Shown piece by piece: positions 22,196 to 30,071 of a stretch of 31,955 nt of DNA. Location: assembly GCA_964615425.1 (NCBI GenBank), contig CAZTOB010000006.1, forward strand, positions 1 to 31,955, written 5' to 3'. The notes beneath the pieces were generated by a model that ran no database searches, was not told the origin of the DNA, and saw only the letters and a list, made by a program, of their open reading frames with translations. The first letter of the stretch is position 1; the number at the start of each line of letters is the position of its first letter. Source of the DNA: CAYLVJ01 sp964615425. Lineage in GTDB: Bacteria > Patescibacteriota > Minisyncoccia > Minisyncoccales > CAYTKG01. Position numbers and translations under genes: made by a program.

Positions 22196-24766
22196 ATGTC
22201 CCAAAAAATAAAAAAGTGTCTCTTATTCATTCTGCCTGTTTTTTACTTTCTCTTTGCCCCCGCCCCCGCTAATGCCCAGCTGGGGGAAACAATAGCCGTC
22301 CTTTTTGCAACCTACCTTGTTTCTTTTATTATAAAGTTCATATTGCAAGCTAGTGCATATGTTTTAGGTGCGGCAGCCTGGATCTTAAACTGGGTGTTGA
22401 GCGAACACTTCATCGCTTGGAGTTATACAGGAACTGACAACCCCATTATCGATGTCGGATGGGGGCTTACGAGAGACCTCACCAACATGCTTTTTGTTAT
22501 CGTTCTCGCTTTCGTTGGATTGGCCTCCGCTTTAGATATCGGAGGATTTTTGAATAAGTACAAGTGGCAGAAGATCCTTCCCGGTTTAATTGCCATGGCT
22601 CTTCTTATTAACTTTACCCCCGTTATTTGCGGCGTTATTGTCGACGCCTCAAACATTATAATGAACTTCTTTTTGTCAGAAACCTCCGGGATCGAGTTGG
22701 CCGAAAGACAATACCAGGCTCAATTTGCAAAAATAGATCACGCGATGGGTATATGGGTCAACCCCCTTGAGAAGATAGGGGCGGTTTTTCAGGCGATAAT
22801 CATGATCTTTTTCAACCTTTACATGAGCCTGACATATATACTCTACGCCTTTTTGTTCGCCGCTCGATATGTAGCCATTTGGATATTGGTTATCCTTTCT
22901 CCTCCTGCTTTTTTTGCCAGTGTCATCCCTGACTTTAAAAACGTTTGGAAGGACTGGTGGAAGAATTTTTTTCAATGGTGCTTTGTAGGAATAAACGCTG
23001 CTTTTTTCATTTATCTCGGAAATCATATTATGATCAAAGCTCATGAGATGGTTCAAGCGCCGCCTCCAAGTTCAGGATTTCTAGAAAGCGCCCTAATCCA
23101 AACACTTCAATCAATCCTTCCCATGGGAATGGCCATGATCTTCCTTAACATGGGGTTTTTGCTTGCCATGAAGGGAGGGACAAAAGAAGCAGAACAAGTA
23201 ATAAAAGGATTTAAATATGCGCGTACGGGAGCTACTGCGGCAGCAGGAGGGGCTGCAGGATGGGGAGCTAGTAAAATGGCCACCAGCGAGCCGGGAAGAA
23301 GATTTATGGAGAATTTATCCAAGGGTCAGTTGTTAGACGATGAAAGGTGGAAAGAAATGAAAGAAGAGGGAGGTGTAAAAAGAGCTGCCGCCACTGGCGC
23401 TCAAGGATTAAGTGCAGCAGCAGGATTAGCTATGAAGCCTTTGGCTCCGGCTTTTAAAAGAGCGGCGGAGGCGGGTTTGAAGTATTCTGATGAAAAGAGA
23501 AAAGAAATTGAAGAAGCTAAAAAAGATTTTACAAGCTCCGAACAAGCTAAAGCGCGTGTTCGAAGATCCAGTCCTGGCGATCACGCCATCCGCATCGCCT
23601 ATCTTGAACATATGAGAGAAGAAGGGAAGCTGGATGAAGCTAAAAAAGACACTCCGCGCATCTTTCAAGACGCCGTTAAGAAGATGCGCACCCACGCCCC
23701 TGATAAATTAGAAGACCTTTTCTCCGCCATGCCCGAACTTTTAGGAAGTAAAGACCAGATCGAAGCAATCATTGAAGAAGCAGAACAAGAAGGCTGGGAG
23801 GGAGACGAACTGATGGAAAATATCAAGGCAAAACTTCCCGACACGGGCAAGATAATGCTCAACAACCTTATCAAAGACGGCTTGGAAGACAAACACGTTA
23901 AAAAACTTATGGAGCTTGGCAAAAGCCAGGCTGAGGCGTACCTGACCGCTCCTTTCAAAAAGATAGCTGAGGGTTTGAAAACCAGTGATATAGAAGATAT
24001 GAAAGGCAAAGACCTTGTCGAAAACGAATATTTGATGGAGTCGATCGGACGTTTCTCTCCAGCTCACATCACAAGAGAAGTTGCCAAAAAAGGAGGGGAT
24101 GTAGCAAAAAAGATGAAAAATAAGTTGGATGATATAGGTGCGTTCGAGCTCAAGAAAACCAACCCTCAAATAATAAGACTCGCCCTAAACAGCGACACTT
24201 ACAGACACCTTTTGGGAGGAGGTATAAAAGGAGCTGAAAGCAAAGACGAGTACAAGTTTTTGGACAAAAACTTCGACTATGTAAATCAAGTAGTGAACAT
24301 GACAGATGAAGAGGTAGAGCAAAAAAAAGAAGAAGTAAGCCGAGACATACAAAGTGAGATTAAAAAAGTATTGAAAGAAGAACAAACCGGCGTAGGAACC
24401 GTACAACAATTAAAAGAGAATATAGAAAGCACCAAGAGCGAGGAAACAAAAAATAGATTAAGGGGAGCCTTACAAAGAATAGAAAAGGTAGAAGAAAGAG
24501 AAGGAGATGAAAAATTTGATAAAGCCCTAGAATACAGAAGCGCTCAAATCGAAAGAGGGTTCAACCCTCAAGGCTCAGCCTTTGATCAAACACTGAGTGA
24601 AGAAGAAACATCACCCGATACAGACACAACCCAAGACCAAGAAAGAATAACAGAGATTCGAAACAAGCTGGAAGATTTACGCAGTAAAGATGACTTATCC
24701 GATGAAGAAAAACAAAAACGCCAAGACCTTATTAACGAAAGAAGACGGCTAAGAGGAGAAGAATAA
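22196..24766 (+). CDS. VirB6/TrbL-like T4SS membrane protein with long soluble tail
   Basis: The 856-residue protein begins with a signal-like segment (to about 27, APAPANAQ). At least six membrane helices follow within residues 34-325 (about 34-66, 96-118, 127-160, 193-235, 258-280, 298-325), including the conserved inner-membrane pattern LILSPPAFFASVIPDFKNVWKDWW (in parts). This fits the VirB6/TrbL family, the inner-membrane channel part of type IV secretion systems. After an Ala/Gly linker (about 340-362) comes a 490-residue hydrophilic tail rich in Glu/Lys with probable helical repeats and coiled coil, which is far longer than in standard VirB6. The tail is presumably cytosolic. It lies near the T4SS operon at 26390, split from it by the opposite-strand SPFH gene. 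Confidence 0.86.
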   Translation: MSQKIKKCLLFILPVFYFLFAPAPANAQLGETIAVLFATYLVSFIIKFILQASAYVLGAAAWILNWVLSEHFIAWSYTGTDNPIIDVGWGLTRDLTNMLFVIVLAFVGLASALDIGGFLNKYKWQKILPGLIAMALLINFTPVICGVIVDASNIIMNFFLSETSGIELAERQYQAQFAKIDHAMGIWVNPLEKIGAVFQAIIMIFFNLYMSLTYILYAFLFAARYVAIWILVILSPPAFFASVIPDFKNVWKDWWKNFFQWCFVGINAAFFIYLGNHIMIKAHEMVQAPPPSSGFLESALIQTLQSILPMGMAMIFLNMGFLLAMKGGTKEAEQVIKGFKYARTGATAAAGGAAGWGASKMATSEPGRRFMENLSKGQLLDDERWKEMKEEGGVKRAAATGAQGLSAAAGLAMKPLAPAFKRAAEAGLKYSDEKRKEIEEAKKDFTSSEQAKARVRRSSPGDHAIRIAYLEHMREEGKLDEAKKDTPRIFQDAVKKMRTHAPDKLEDLFSAMPELLGSKDQIEAIIEEAEQEGWEGDELMENIKAKLPDTGKIMLNNLIKDGLEDKHVKKLMELGKSQAEAYLTAPFKKIAEGLKTSDIEDMKGKDLVENEYLMESIGRFSPAHITREVAKKGGDVAKKMKNKLDDIGAFELKKTNPQIIRLALNSDTYRHLLGGGIKGAESKDEYKFLDKNFDYVNQVVNMTDEEVEQKKEEVSRDIQSEIKKVLKEEQTGVGTVQQLKENIESTKSEETKNRLRGALQRIEKVEEREGDEKFDKALEYRSAQIERGFNPQGSAFDQTLSEEETSPDTDTTQDQERITEIRNKLEDLRSKDDLSDEEKQKRQDLINERRRLRGEE

Positions 24767-24798
24767 GAAGAAACAAGTAAATAAAAGCTTTTAAATTA

Positions 24799-24830
24799 AA
24801 AAGGGGCTGCTTCTAGCAGCCCCTTCTCTT
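24799..24830. terminator. Bidirectional intrinsic terminator
   Basis: A 10-bp GC-rich stem (AAGGGGCTGC/GCAGCCCCTT, 24801-24825) with a five-base loop lies between the convergent VirB6-like and SPFH genes. On the minus strand it is followed by TTTTTAATTT, a good T-run; on the plus strand by TCTCTTATT. Confidence 0.9.
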
Positions 24831-24832
24831 AT

Positions 24833-26232
24833 TCAGCTTCTTCCGAAGAGTCCAAGAACCATCCCTCGGACTCTCTCCGCGAATGCCTCTCCTTTCTTCC
24901 GGCTGCGGACTACCTCAGCCTTGCCGAGTTCCTCAGCCTTCCGGGAAGCGGCAGCGGCTTCCTGATAGTCTTCCCGGAGCTCAATGGCGCGGAGCTCTAT
25001 TTCCTCGATCTCCACGCCAAACCGGTTTTCCAAGGTATCTAAAACACCTTGGTTGTCCAGGCTCTCTTGGTTGTTCAGGCTCTCATAAAAGAGCCTGTCA
25101 AAATCCTCCTTCTCGGCACGGATCTCCTGCCAGCTTCGCTGGCCAAGAAGATTCGTAACAACGGGCTCGATCCGAGAAAAGACCATCTCGATCGGATCCT
25201 GCAATTCGAAGATGAACTTTCTCGGGTTCACGCACTTCATTACAACTACGAACTTGAGGTCAACCCTCCAGTTATCGACGTCCTCCACGTCGCGGACGCC
25301 GAAAGCGTAGTTGTGAGATTTTAACAGTACCCTTGTTAAAACCTCGTCGTGCTTCACCACTTCTCCATCCTCACGGATGGAGTGCCACCGAAGACGGTAC
25401 CTGTAAGGCTGGCCCTTAAGGCCAAGCCAGCGGTACCCCCCGGTAGCCAGAAGACCCCCGAGAAAACGGGGTTCATAACCGCGAATGATGTTCCCTTCAT
25501 CATCCGTGGTGCGCCCTTCCCATTGAACCAAAGCCTTGTCATACTCGCCGCCCACAGTAACGAGAACGGCGTAGCCTTCCAAAACCTTGGTGAAGAACCT
25601 GTCCTCTTTTGCAAGCTGCTCCACCAGCCGGAAAAGAGGAAGNNNNNNNNNNNNNNNNNNNNNNNNNNNNNNNNNNNNNNNNNNNNNNNNNNNNNNNNNN
25701 NNNNNNNNNNNNNNNNNNNNNNNNNNNNNNNNNNNNNNNNNNTGGTGAAGAACCTGTCCTCTTTTGCAAGCTGCTCCACCAGCCGGAAAAGAGGAAGAGT
25801 CAAAAGGTCCCACAGAAATCCTTCCTGGGGCAAAACGAAAAGCCCCAAAAGAAAAATTCCTACGAGAGCCAATAGAATCAGCAAAGATCCAAGCAGGATA
25901 TTACCGGCAAAAACAGCCAGCAAGGCTGTTAAAGCCAGCGTGATACCCGCCCACCTCCGCCATCTATAAACCAGATAGATGGCCAGGAGCACCCCTGCTC
26001 CTGCAAGAATGTAACCCCAGGGAAAACCCCGGGCTTCCATCCCTACAGGCAATCCAACAAACGTTATGCTGTTCATTTTCTCCTCCCAGTTTCTCAAGAC
26101 CCACTTTCTGGACTTTCCAGCGAACTTGACAAGTCCGCCTTCTTCAATCCAGATCCATGCTTCTGCCGCCACGTTGACGAGCAGAAACAGAATGACCGTC
26201 CAAATGATAATCCCCACCAGAAGCTTACTCAT
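24833..26232 (-). CDS. SPFH/band-7-like membrane protein (frame split by false gap)
   Basis: As assembled the gene contains 100 N. The 55 bases on each side of the gap are identical, and removing the Ns and one copy leaves 1245 bases = 415 codons in one frame (414 residues). The N-terminal half has four membrane helices (about 5-24, 70-87, 93-113, 116-134). A band-7/SPFH-like domain follows (GYAVLVTVGGEYDKALVQWEG onward, with RVDLKFVVVMKCVNP), then a Glu/Arg helical end (EIELRAIELREDYQEAAAASRKAEE). SPFH proteins form membrane scaffolds or rings. The ATG (26230-26232) has the strongest ribosome site in the window (GGGAGGAG, 6 bases before). GC content looks higher than in neighbours, so transfer is possible. 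No partner protease (NfeD type) lies beside it. Confidence 0.85.
25588..25797. other. 55-bp duplicate ends around a false assembly gap
   Basis: Bases 25588-25642 and 25743-25797 are identical, and exactly 100 N lie between. This is what remains when two contigs overlap by 55 bases, a common k-mer length, but were scaffolded without merging. The reading frame becomes continuous only when the copies are merged. Confidence 0.93.
25643..25742. other. Assembly gap (100 N), probably no missing sequence
   Basis: This is a placeholder gap between two identical 55-bp ends. The merged sequence gives one open frame through the SPFH gene, so the true distance is negative and nothing seems to be missing. 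Confidence 0.95.
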
Positions 26233-26279
26233 TTTTTCTCCTCCCTTATTTTCAAAGAACTTCACTAAGTGCTAATAAA

Positions 26280-26308
26280 ATAATACCAGAGAAATGACTT
26301 TTTGTCAA
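26280..26308 (-). promoter_or_regulatory. Near-consensus promoter of the SPFH gene
   Basis: TTGACA (26303-26308, perfect -35) and TATTAT (26280-26285) on the minus strand are 17 bases apart. Transcription would start near 26273. A small inverted repeat CACTAAGTG (26263-26271) lies at or just after the start. It is the best sigma-70-type promoter in the window. Confidence 0.75.
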
Positions 26309-26318
26309 TTAAAAATGC

Positions 26319-26341
26319 GGGGCCTTGTCCCCTCTTTTTTT
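26319..26341 (+). terminator. Weak terminator-like hairpin upstream of the T4SS operon
   Basis: GGGG-CCTTGT-CCCC followed by TCTTTTTTTA lies on the plus strand just before the T4SS promoter. The stem is only 4 bp, so it may stop read-through antisense to the SPFH gene, or it may have no function. Confidence 0.3.
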
Positions 26342-26358
26342 ATTCCTTTTTCTTTTTA

Positions 26359-26367
26359 TGTTAAAAT
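26359..26367 (+). promoter_or_regulatory. Extended -10 promoter of the T4SS operon
   Basis: TGTTAAAAT supplies TGn plus TAAAAT, 22 bases before the ATG at 26390. An in-frame ATG at 26366 falls inside this element, which supports the later start codon. Confidence 0.55.
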
Positions 26368-26389
26368 GGGAAAACGTAAAAAAATACAT

Positions 26390-26791
26390 ATGAAACTTTC
26401 AAGAGAAGATTTTTTAGAATTATATAACGATTTACCCAAGGAGCTCCAAGACGCCATGGAGTCAGATAAAACGGTGAGCACCACCGAACGTCTTATCGAT
26501 CAGCAGGATCTAAACAACGATCAGGCAGAGGCATTGGTGGACTTGATCGGTGATTCTTTGATGGGGCTTCTTCCGCCCTCGGAGTTTGAGAGCGCCTTAA
26601 AGAAAAGGGGGATTCCGGAAGAAAAAGCAAAGAAAATAAAGGAGGCGGTAAGCCGGTTTGTTTTTTATCCGGTCAAGGAAACCCTTTCCAACCTTTACGA
26701 AGAAGAGATGGAAGGTGATGAAAAAGAAGAAAAGAAAGGACCAAAGAAAAAAATATCAAAAGACAGATACAGGGAGCCTATTGAAAAATAA
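26390..26791 (+). CDS. Unknown soluble protein, first gene of the T4SS operon
   Basis: The 133-residue protein (start MKLSREDFLELYNDLP) is soluble and mostly helical. It has no signal peptide or membrane helix. The middle (DQAEALVDLIGDSLMGLLPPSEFESALKKRGIPEEKA) looks like a compact helical domain. The C-terminal 30 residues are Lys/Glu-rich. I recognise no family. It lies 10 bases before the PrgI gene. The start was chosen because earlier in-frame starts (26294, 26366) precede or lie inside the promoter. A regulatory or assembly role in the secretion system is possible from position only. Confidence 0.8.
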   Translation: MKLSREDFLELYNDLPKELQDAMESDKTVSTTERLIDQQDLNNDQAEALVDLIGDSLMGLLPPSEFESALKKRGIPEEKAKKIKEAVSRFVFYPVKETLSNLYEEEMEGDEKEEKKGPKKKISKDRYREPIEK

Positions 26792-26801
26792 TTAATTTTT
26801 C

Positions 26802-27218
26802 ATGCGTTACAGGGTACCTCAATTCATTGAAAGAGACATCAAGGTGGTCGGGCCCATGAGCTTCGGCCAGTTCATCTTCGTAGGAAGCGGGACAGCCATC
26901 TGCTTCGTCCTTTATTTCGTCCTAGCCTCAAAAAGCTTCCTTGCCTTTATACTTCTTACCATGATTATTATGGTCGGAAGTATAGTGCTTGCTTTCGGCA
27001 AATACAGGGGTTCTCCTATGCCCAAGGTGGTTATGAACCTTTTTAAATACACCTTTATGGGAAGAACGTTCCTTTGGAAGAAAAAGGCGATCGTCCCCAG
27101 AGCTCACATGTTCGGACAAGATGTTCCCGAAGAAAAAGAAGAGGAATGGCAGCCCGAAGCAAGAGAGGGAGGGAGCCAACTAGGAGATTTAGCAACCCGA
27201 GTTGAAACTAAAAATTAA
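26802..27218 (+). CDS. PrgI family (VirB3-like) membrane protein
   Basis: The 138-residue protein starts with RYRVPQFIERDIKVVGPMSFGQF, typical of PrgI proteins from Gram-positive conjugation systems. Two membrane helices (about 23-42 and 46-64) are joined by a tight turn. GKYRGSPMPKVVMNLFKYTFMGRTFLWKK follows, and the C-terminal tail is charged. PrgI is the counterpart of VirB3, which links VirB4 to the inner-membrane channel. It is followed 6 bases later by the TraC-like gene and then VirB4, the normal order. Confidence 0.9.
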   Translation: MRYRVPQFIERDIKVVGPMSFGQFIFVGSGTAICFVLYFVLASKSFLAFILLTMIIMVGSIVLAFGKYRGSPMPKVVMNLFKYTFMGRTFLWKKKAIVPRAHMFGQDVPEEKEEEWQPEAREGGSQLGDLATRVETKN

Positions 27219-27224
27219 ATTAAA

Positions 27225-27860
27225 ATGCCGGCAACACAAAAATTCTTACCAATTGAAGAGATAAGAGAAGGGGTCATAGTCCTTAAGAATAAAGCCTTAA
27301 GAGGCGTGTTGATGGTTTCCTCCATCAACTTTGCCCTGAAGTCGCAAGACGAAAGAAAAGCCGTCATTTACCAGTTTCAAAACTTTTTAAATATTTTGGA
27401 CTTTTCCTGTCAAATTCTCGTTCAGTCGCGAAGACTTAATTTAACGAACTACATCGAGTATCTAAAAGACTTAGAACAAAAACAGGAACAGAAACTCTTA
27501 AGAGTTCAAACAGAAGAATACAGAAAATTCATCAACGAACTTTTGGGGCAGGGAATCATCATGTCCAAAAAGTTTTTCGTTGTCGTCCCCTTTACTATTT
27601 GGGATGTCAAAGGAAAAGAAAAAGACAAAGGAATTTTAAGCTCCGCCAAGGTTCCCAAGATGACCGAAGAAACTTTCCAAAGATGCCGTTCGCAGCTTTG
27701 GCAGCGGATGGAGTTTGTAGCTATGGGACTTAGAAAGTGCGGATTGAAAAGTGTGCCCCTTAAAACAAGTGAATTGATTGAGCTGCTTTGGACGCTTCAT
27801 CACCCGGAACAAGCGGAGGTCGGGCATTACCCGAGAATTCCGCCTGAATTGATAAAATAA
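27225..27860 (+). CDS. TraC-like domain protein (VirB4 N-terminal-like)
   Basis: This 211-residue protein has the N-terminal strand pattern of VirB4/TraC ATPases (FLPIEEIREGVIVLKNKALRGVLMVSSINFALKS), followed by YQFQNFLNILDFSCQILVQSRRLNL and a helix-rich end. It lacks Walker motifs, so it is not an ATPase itself. In Patescibacteria such a TraC-like protein commonly sits next to a VirB4 ATPase; the two together may form the full VirB4 function. It ends 2 bases before the VirB4 start codon, so translation is probably coupled. Confidence 0.82.
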   Translation: MPATQKFLPIEEIREGVIVLKNKALRGVLMVSSINFALKSQDERKAVIYQFQNFLNILDFSCQILVQSRRLNLTNYIEYLKDLEQKQEQKLLRVQTEEYRKFINELLGQGIIMSKKFFVVVPFTIWDVKGKEKDKGILSSAKVPKMTEETFQRCRSQLWQRMEFVAMGLRKCGLKSVPLKTSELIELLWTLHHPEQAEVGHYPRIPPELIK

Positions 27861-27862
27861 GT

Positions 27863-29686
27863 ATGGATATTTTCAAAAAAGTCAAAAAAAGAATAAGCGG
27901 GGACAAGGTTGACGTCCCGGAGTTTGAAGTAATGGACGTTAGAGATTTCGTTGCCCCGCCTTCTTTAAAAATCGGATCAGACTATCTTCAAGTAGGGGAA
28001 CGCTACGCCCGAACATTTTTTGTTTTCTCCTACCCCCAATACTTAACAACCGGATGGTTTTCCCCCATTGTCAACCTCGACACGCCTATGGATATTGCTT
28101 TCCACGTCAACCCCGTCGACACCAGCGAAGTATTAAAGAATCTAAGAAAAAGAATCACCGCTACCCAGGCGGAGATGATGGAAAGACAGGAAAAAGGTTT
28201 AATCCGAGATCCAAAGCTTGAGCACTCCTATCAAAATATGGAAAATCTGCGGGATCGTCTCCAAACCGGCCAGGAAAAGATGTACAGCTTGGGTCTTTAC
28301 CTCACCATCTACGGAGAAGATGAGAAAAAACTAAGAGAAATAGAAACAACTCTAAGGTCAATCCTTGAAGGAAGACTCATTTACATCAAACCTGCTGTTT
28401 ACCAGCAGGGGGACGGGTTCATCACCACTTCTCCCTACCTTTTGGATCGGATTTTAGTTCATACTCCGATGAACACCGCTCCCCTTTCCAGTGTGTTTCC
28501 CTTTATTTCCTTCGACTTGAGCTCCAACAAGGGAATACTCTACGGCATCAACCAGCACAATAATTCTCTTATTCTTTTCGACCGCTTTGACATGGAAAGT
28601 TATAACGAAGTCGTATTCGGTACGTCGGGATCTGGAAAAAGCTATATGATCAAATTAGAACTTCTAAGGTCCTTAATGACCGGAATAGATGTCATGGTTT
28701 TGGATCCGGAAAACGAATACGAGTTTTTAAGTGACGCGGTGGACGGCTCCTTTTTGAATATGTCTTTAACCTCGCCGCACCACATAAATCCTTTTGATCT
28801 TCCCAAGCCACGGGAAGGAGAAGACCCGGAAAACGTTTTAAGATCGAATATTATAAACTTGGTTGGCTTGATGAGAATCATGATGGGGGGTCTCAACCCG
28901 GAAGAGGATGCAATAATAGACAGAGCTTTAACGGAAACCTACCAAGCCAGAGACATTACACCCGACAGCGATCCCTCGACCTGGGAAGAAAATACACCCA
29001 TTATGAGCGACCTGGAAAGCGTTTTGGAAACAATGGAGGGAGCGGAAAGTTTGGTGCGGAGAATAAGAAAGTTCACTGAGGGAACTTACTCCAGTTTTTT
29101 CAACCAGCCGACCAACATATCAATGGACAAGAACTTCGTTGCTTTCGGCATCAGAGATATGGAAGAAGAGTTAAAGCAGCTGGCCATGTTTGTCATTATG
29201 CGCTACATCTGGAAAGAGATCACCTCCGAACTTAAAAAAAGGATTCTAGTCATTGACGAGGCCTGGTGGATGATGCAGTCAGAAGACGGCGCCTCCTTCC
29301 TTTACGGATTGGTTAAAAGAGCTCGTAAGTATTGGTTGGGGGTGACAACCATCACCCAGGACGTTGGAGACTTTATGCGTTCGGAATACGGACAGCCTAT
29401 CGTTGCCAACTCCGCCATCCAAATTCTGATGAAACAAAGTCCTTCAACCATTGAGATCGTAAAAGACACCTTCAACCTTACCGAAGAAGAAAAAATGAGA
29501 CTACTTGAGGCTTCCATCGGAGAAGGTTTGTTTTTTGCCGGAGCAAAACATGTGGCCATTAACGTGGTCGCCTCTTACACCGAAGATCAGATAATTACTA
29601 CTTCTCCTGGAGAAGTACAAAAAATTAAAAGAGCTAAAAAATCTTTAGGTGGAAATGAGCCCGGAAGAAACACAAGAAGAAACTGA
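27863..29686 (+). CDS. VirB4-type T4SS ATPase
   Basis: The 607-residue protein is the motor of the secretion system. The N-terminal VirB4 domain (about 30-230) is followed by the ATPase core. The Walker A motif is GTSGSGKS at residues 253-260 (Lys259), and Walker B is RILVIDEAWW with Asp465 and Glu466. The conserved block VFGTSGSGKSYMIKLELLRSLM and the LDPENEYEFL segment are typical of VirB4/TraC/VirD4-like AAA+ ATPases, as is FMRSEYGQPIVANSAIQILMKQ near the end. The enzyme is expected at the inner membrane face, energising assembly or transport. Its last 32 bases overlap the next gene. Confidence 0.94.
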   Translation: MDIFKKVKKRISGDKVDVPEFEVMDVRDFVAPPSLKIGSDYLQVGERYARTFFVFSYPQYLTTGWFSPIVNLDTPMDIAFHVNPVDTSEVLKNLRKRITATQAEMMERQEKGLIRDPKLEHSYQNMENLRDRLQTGQEKMYSLGLYLTIYGEDEKKLREIETTLRSILEGRLIYIKPAVYQQGDGFITTSPYLLDRILVHTPMNTAPLSSVFPFISFDLSSNKGILYGINQHNNSLILFDRFDMESYNEVVFGTSGSGKSYMIKLELLRSLMTGIDVMVLDPENEYEFLSDAVDGSFLNMSLTSPHHINPFDLPKPREGEDPENVLRSNIINLVGLMRIMMGGLNPEEDAIIDRALTETYQARDITPDSDPSTWEENTPIMSDLESVLETMEGAESLVRRIRKFTEGTYSSFFNQPTNISMDKNFVAFGIRDMEEELKQLAMFVIMRYIWKEITSELKKRILVIDEAWWMMQSEDGASFLYGLVKRARKYWLGVTTITQDVGDFMRSEYGQPIVANSAIQILMKQSPSTIEIVKDTFNLTEEEKMRLLEASIGEGLFFAGAKHVAINVVASYTEDQIITTSPGEVQKIKRAKKSLGGNEPGRNTRRN

Positions 29687-30071
29687 AACAACGCAAGGAG
29701 AATCAGCTGAAAAAAGCGGCGGCTCCGGTTCCAAATCAATGAAATTGGTAGACCGGATTAACGTTATGAGTCCCAGCGGCATTATATTGATGATATATAT
29801 CTTCGCCACGGAGATTATAGATATTCTTATACCCGAATGCGTCATAGACAGCTTGTTGATAGAGCTTGTCCTGGAAATACCGATCTTTATTTTGGTAATG
29901 ATGAACGCCGATATGAGCTTGGGCGAAGCCCTTAAAAGAATGGCTGGGATGATTATCCAAGAAAGAATCCCCATCGTAAGCTACATGCCTTCCTTTATGG
30001 GGGTTTTTACCGATATGCTCCCTTTTGACTTTGTAACCCCTATTTACAACTTCTTTTCCGGCAAAAATTAA
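29655..30071 (+). CDS. Small membrane protein of the T4SS operon
   Basis: The 138-residue protein starts with an acidic, Thr/Gly/Ser-rich N-terminus (EETQEETETTQGE), then hydrophobic segments at about 42-65 (SGIILMIYIFATEIIDIL), 70-88 (SLLIELVLEIPIFILVM) and a weaker one near 108-128. I chose ATG 29655-29657 because AGGTGG lies just upstream; a GTG two codons earlier is possible. The gene overlaps the VirB4 coding end by 32 bases in another frame. Its stop overlaps the next ATG (TAATG). I recognise no named family; it is a conserved-position T4SS companion by context. Confidence 0.8.
   Translation: MSPEETQEETETTQGESAEKSGGSGSKSMKLVDRINVMSPSGIILMIYIFATEIIDILIPECVIDSLLIELVLEIPIFILVMMNADMSLGEALKRMAGMIIQERIPIVSYMPSFMGVFTDMLPFDFVTPIYNFFSGKN

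Noticed and set aside
25588..25797. True direct repeat around 25643-25742
   Set aside because: The copies are exactly 55 bp, abut the N run on both sides and merge to one frame, so this is an assembly overlap and not a biological repeat.
26294..26389. Longer start of the first T4SS operon gene
   Set aside because: The region holds the promoter of the SPFH gene, a GC hairpin and the operon's own -10; the product there is not protein-like.
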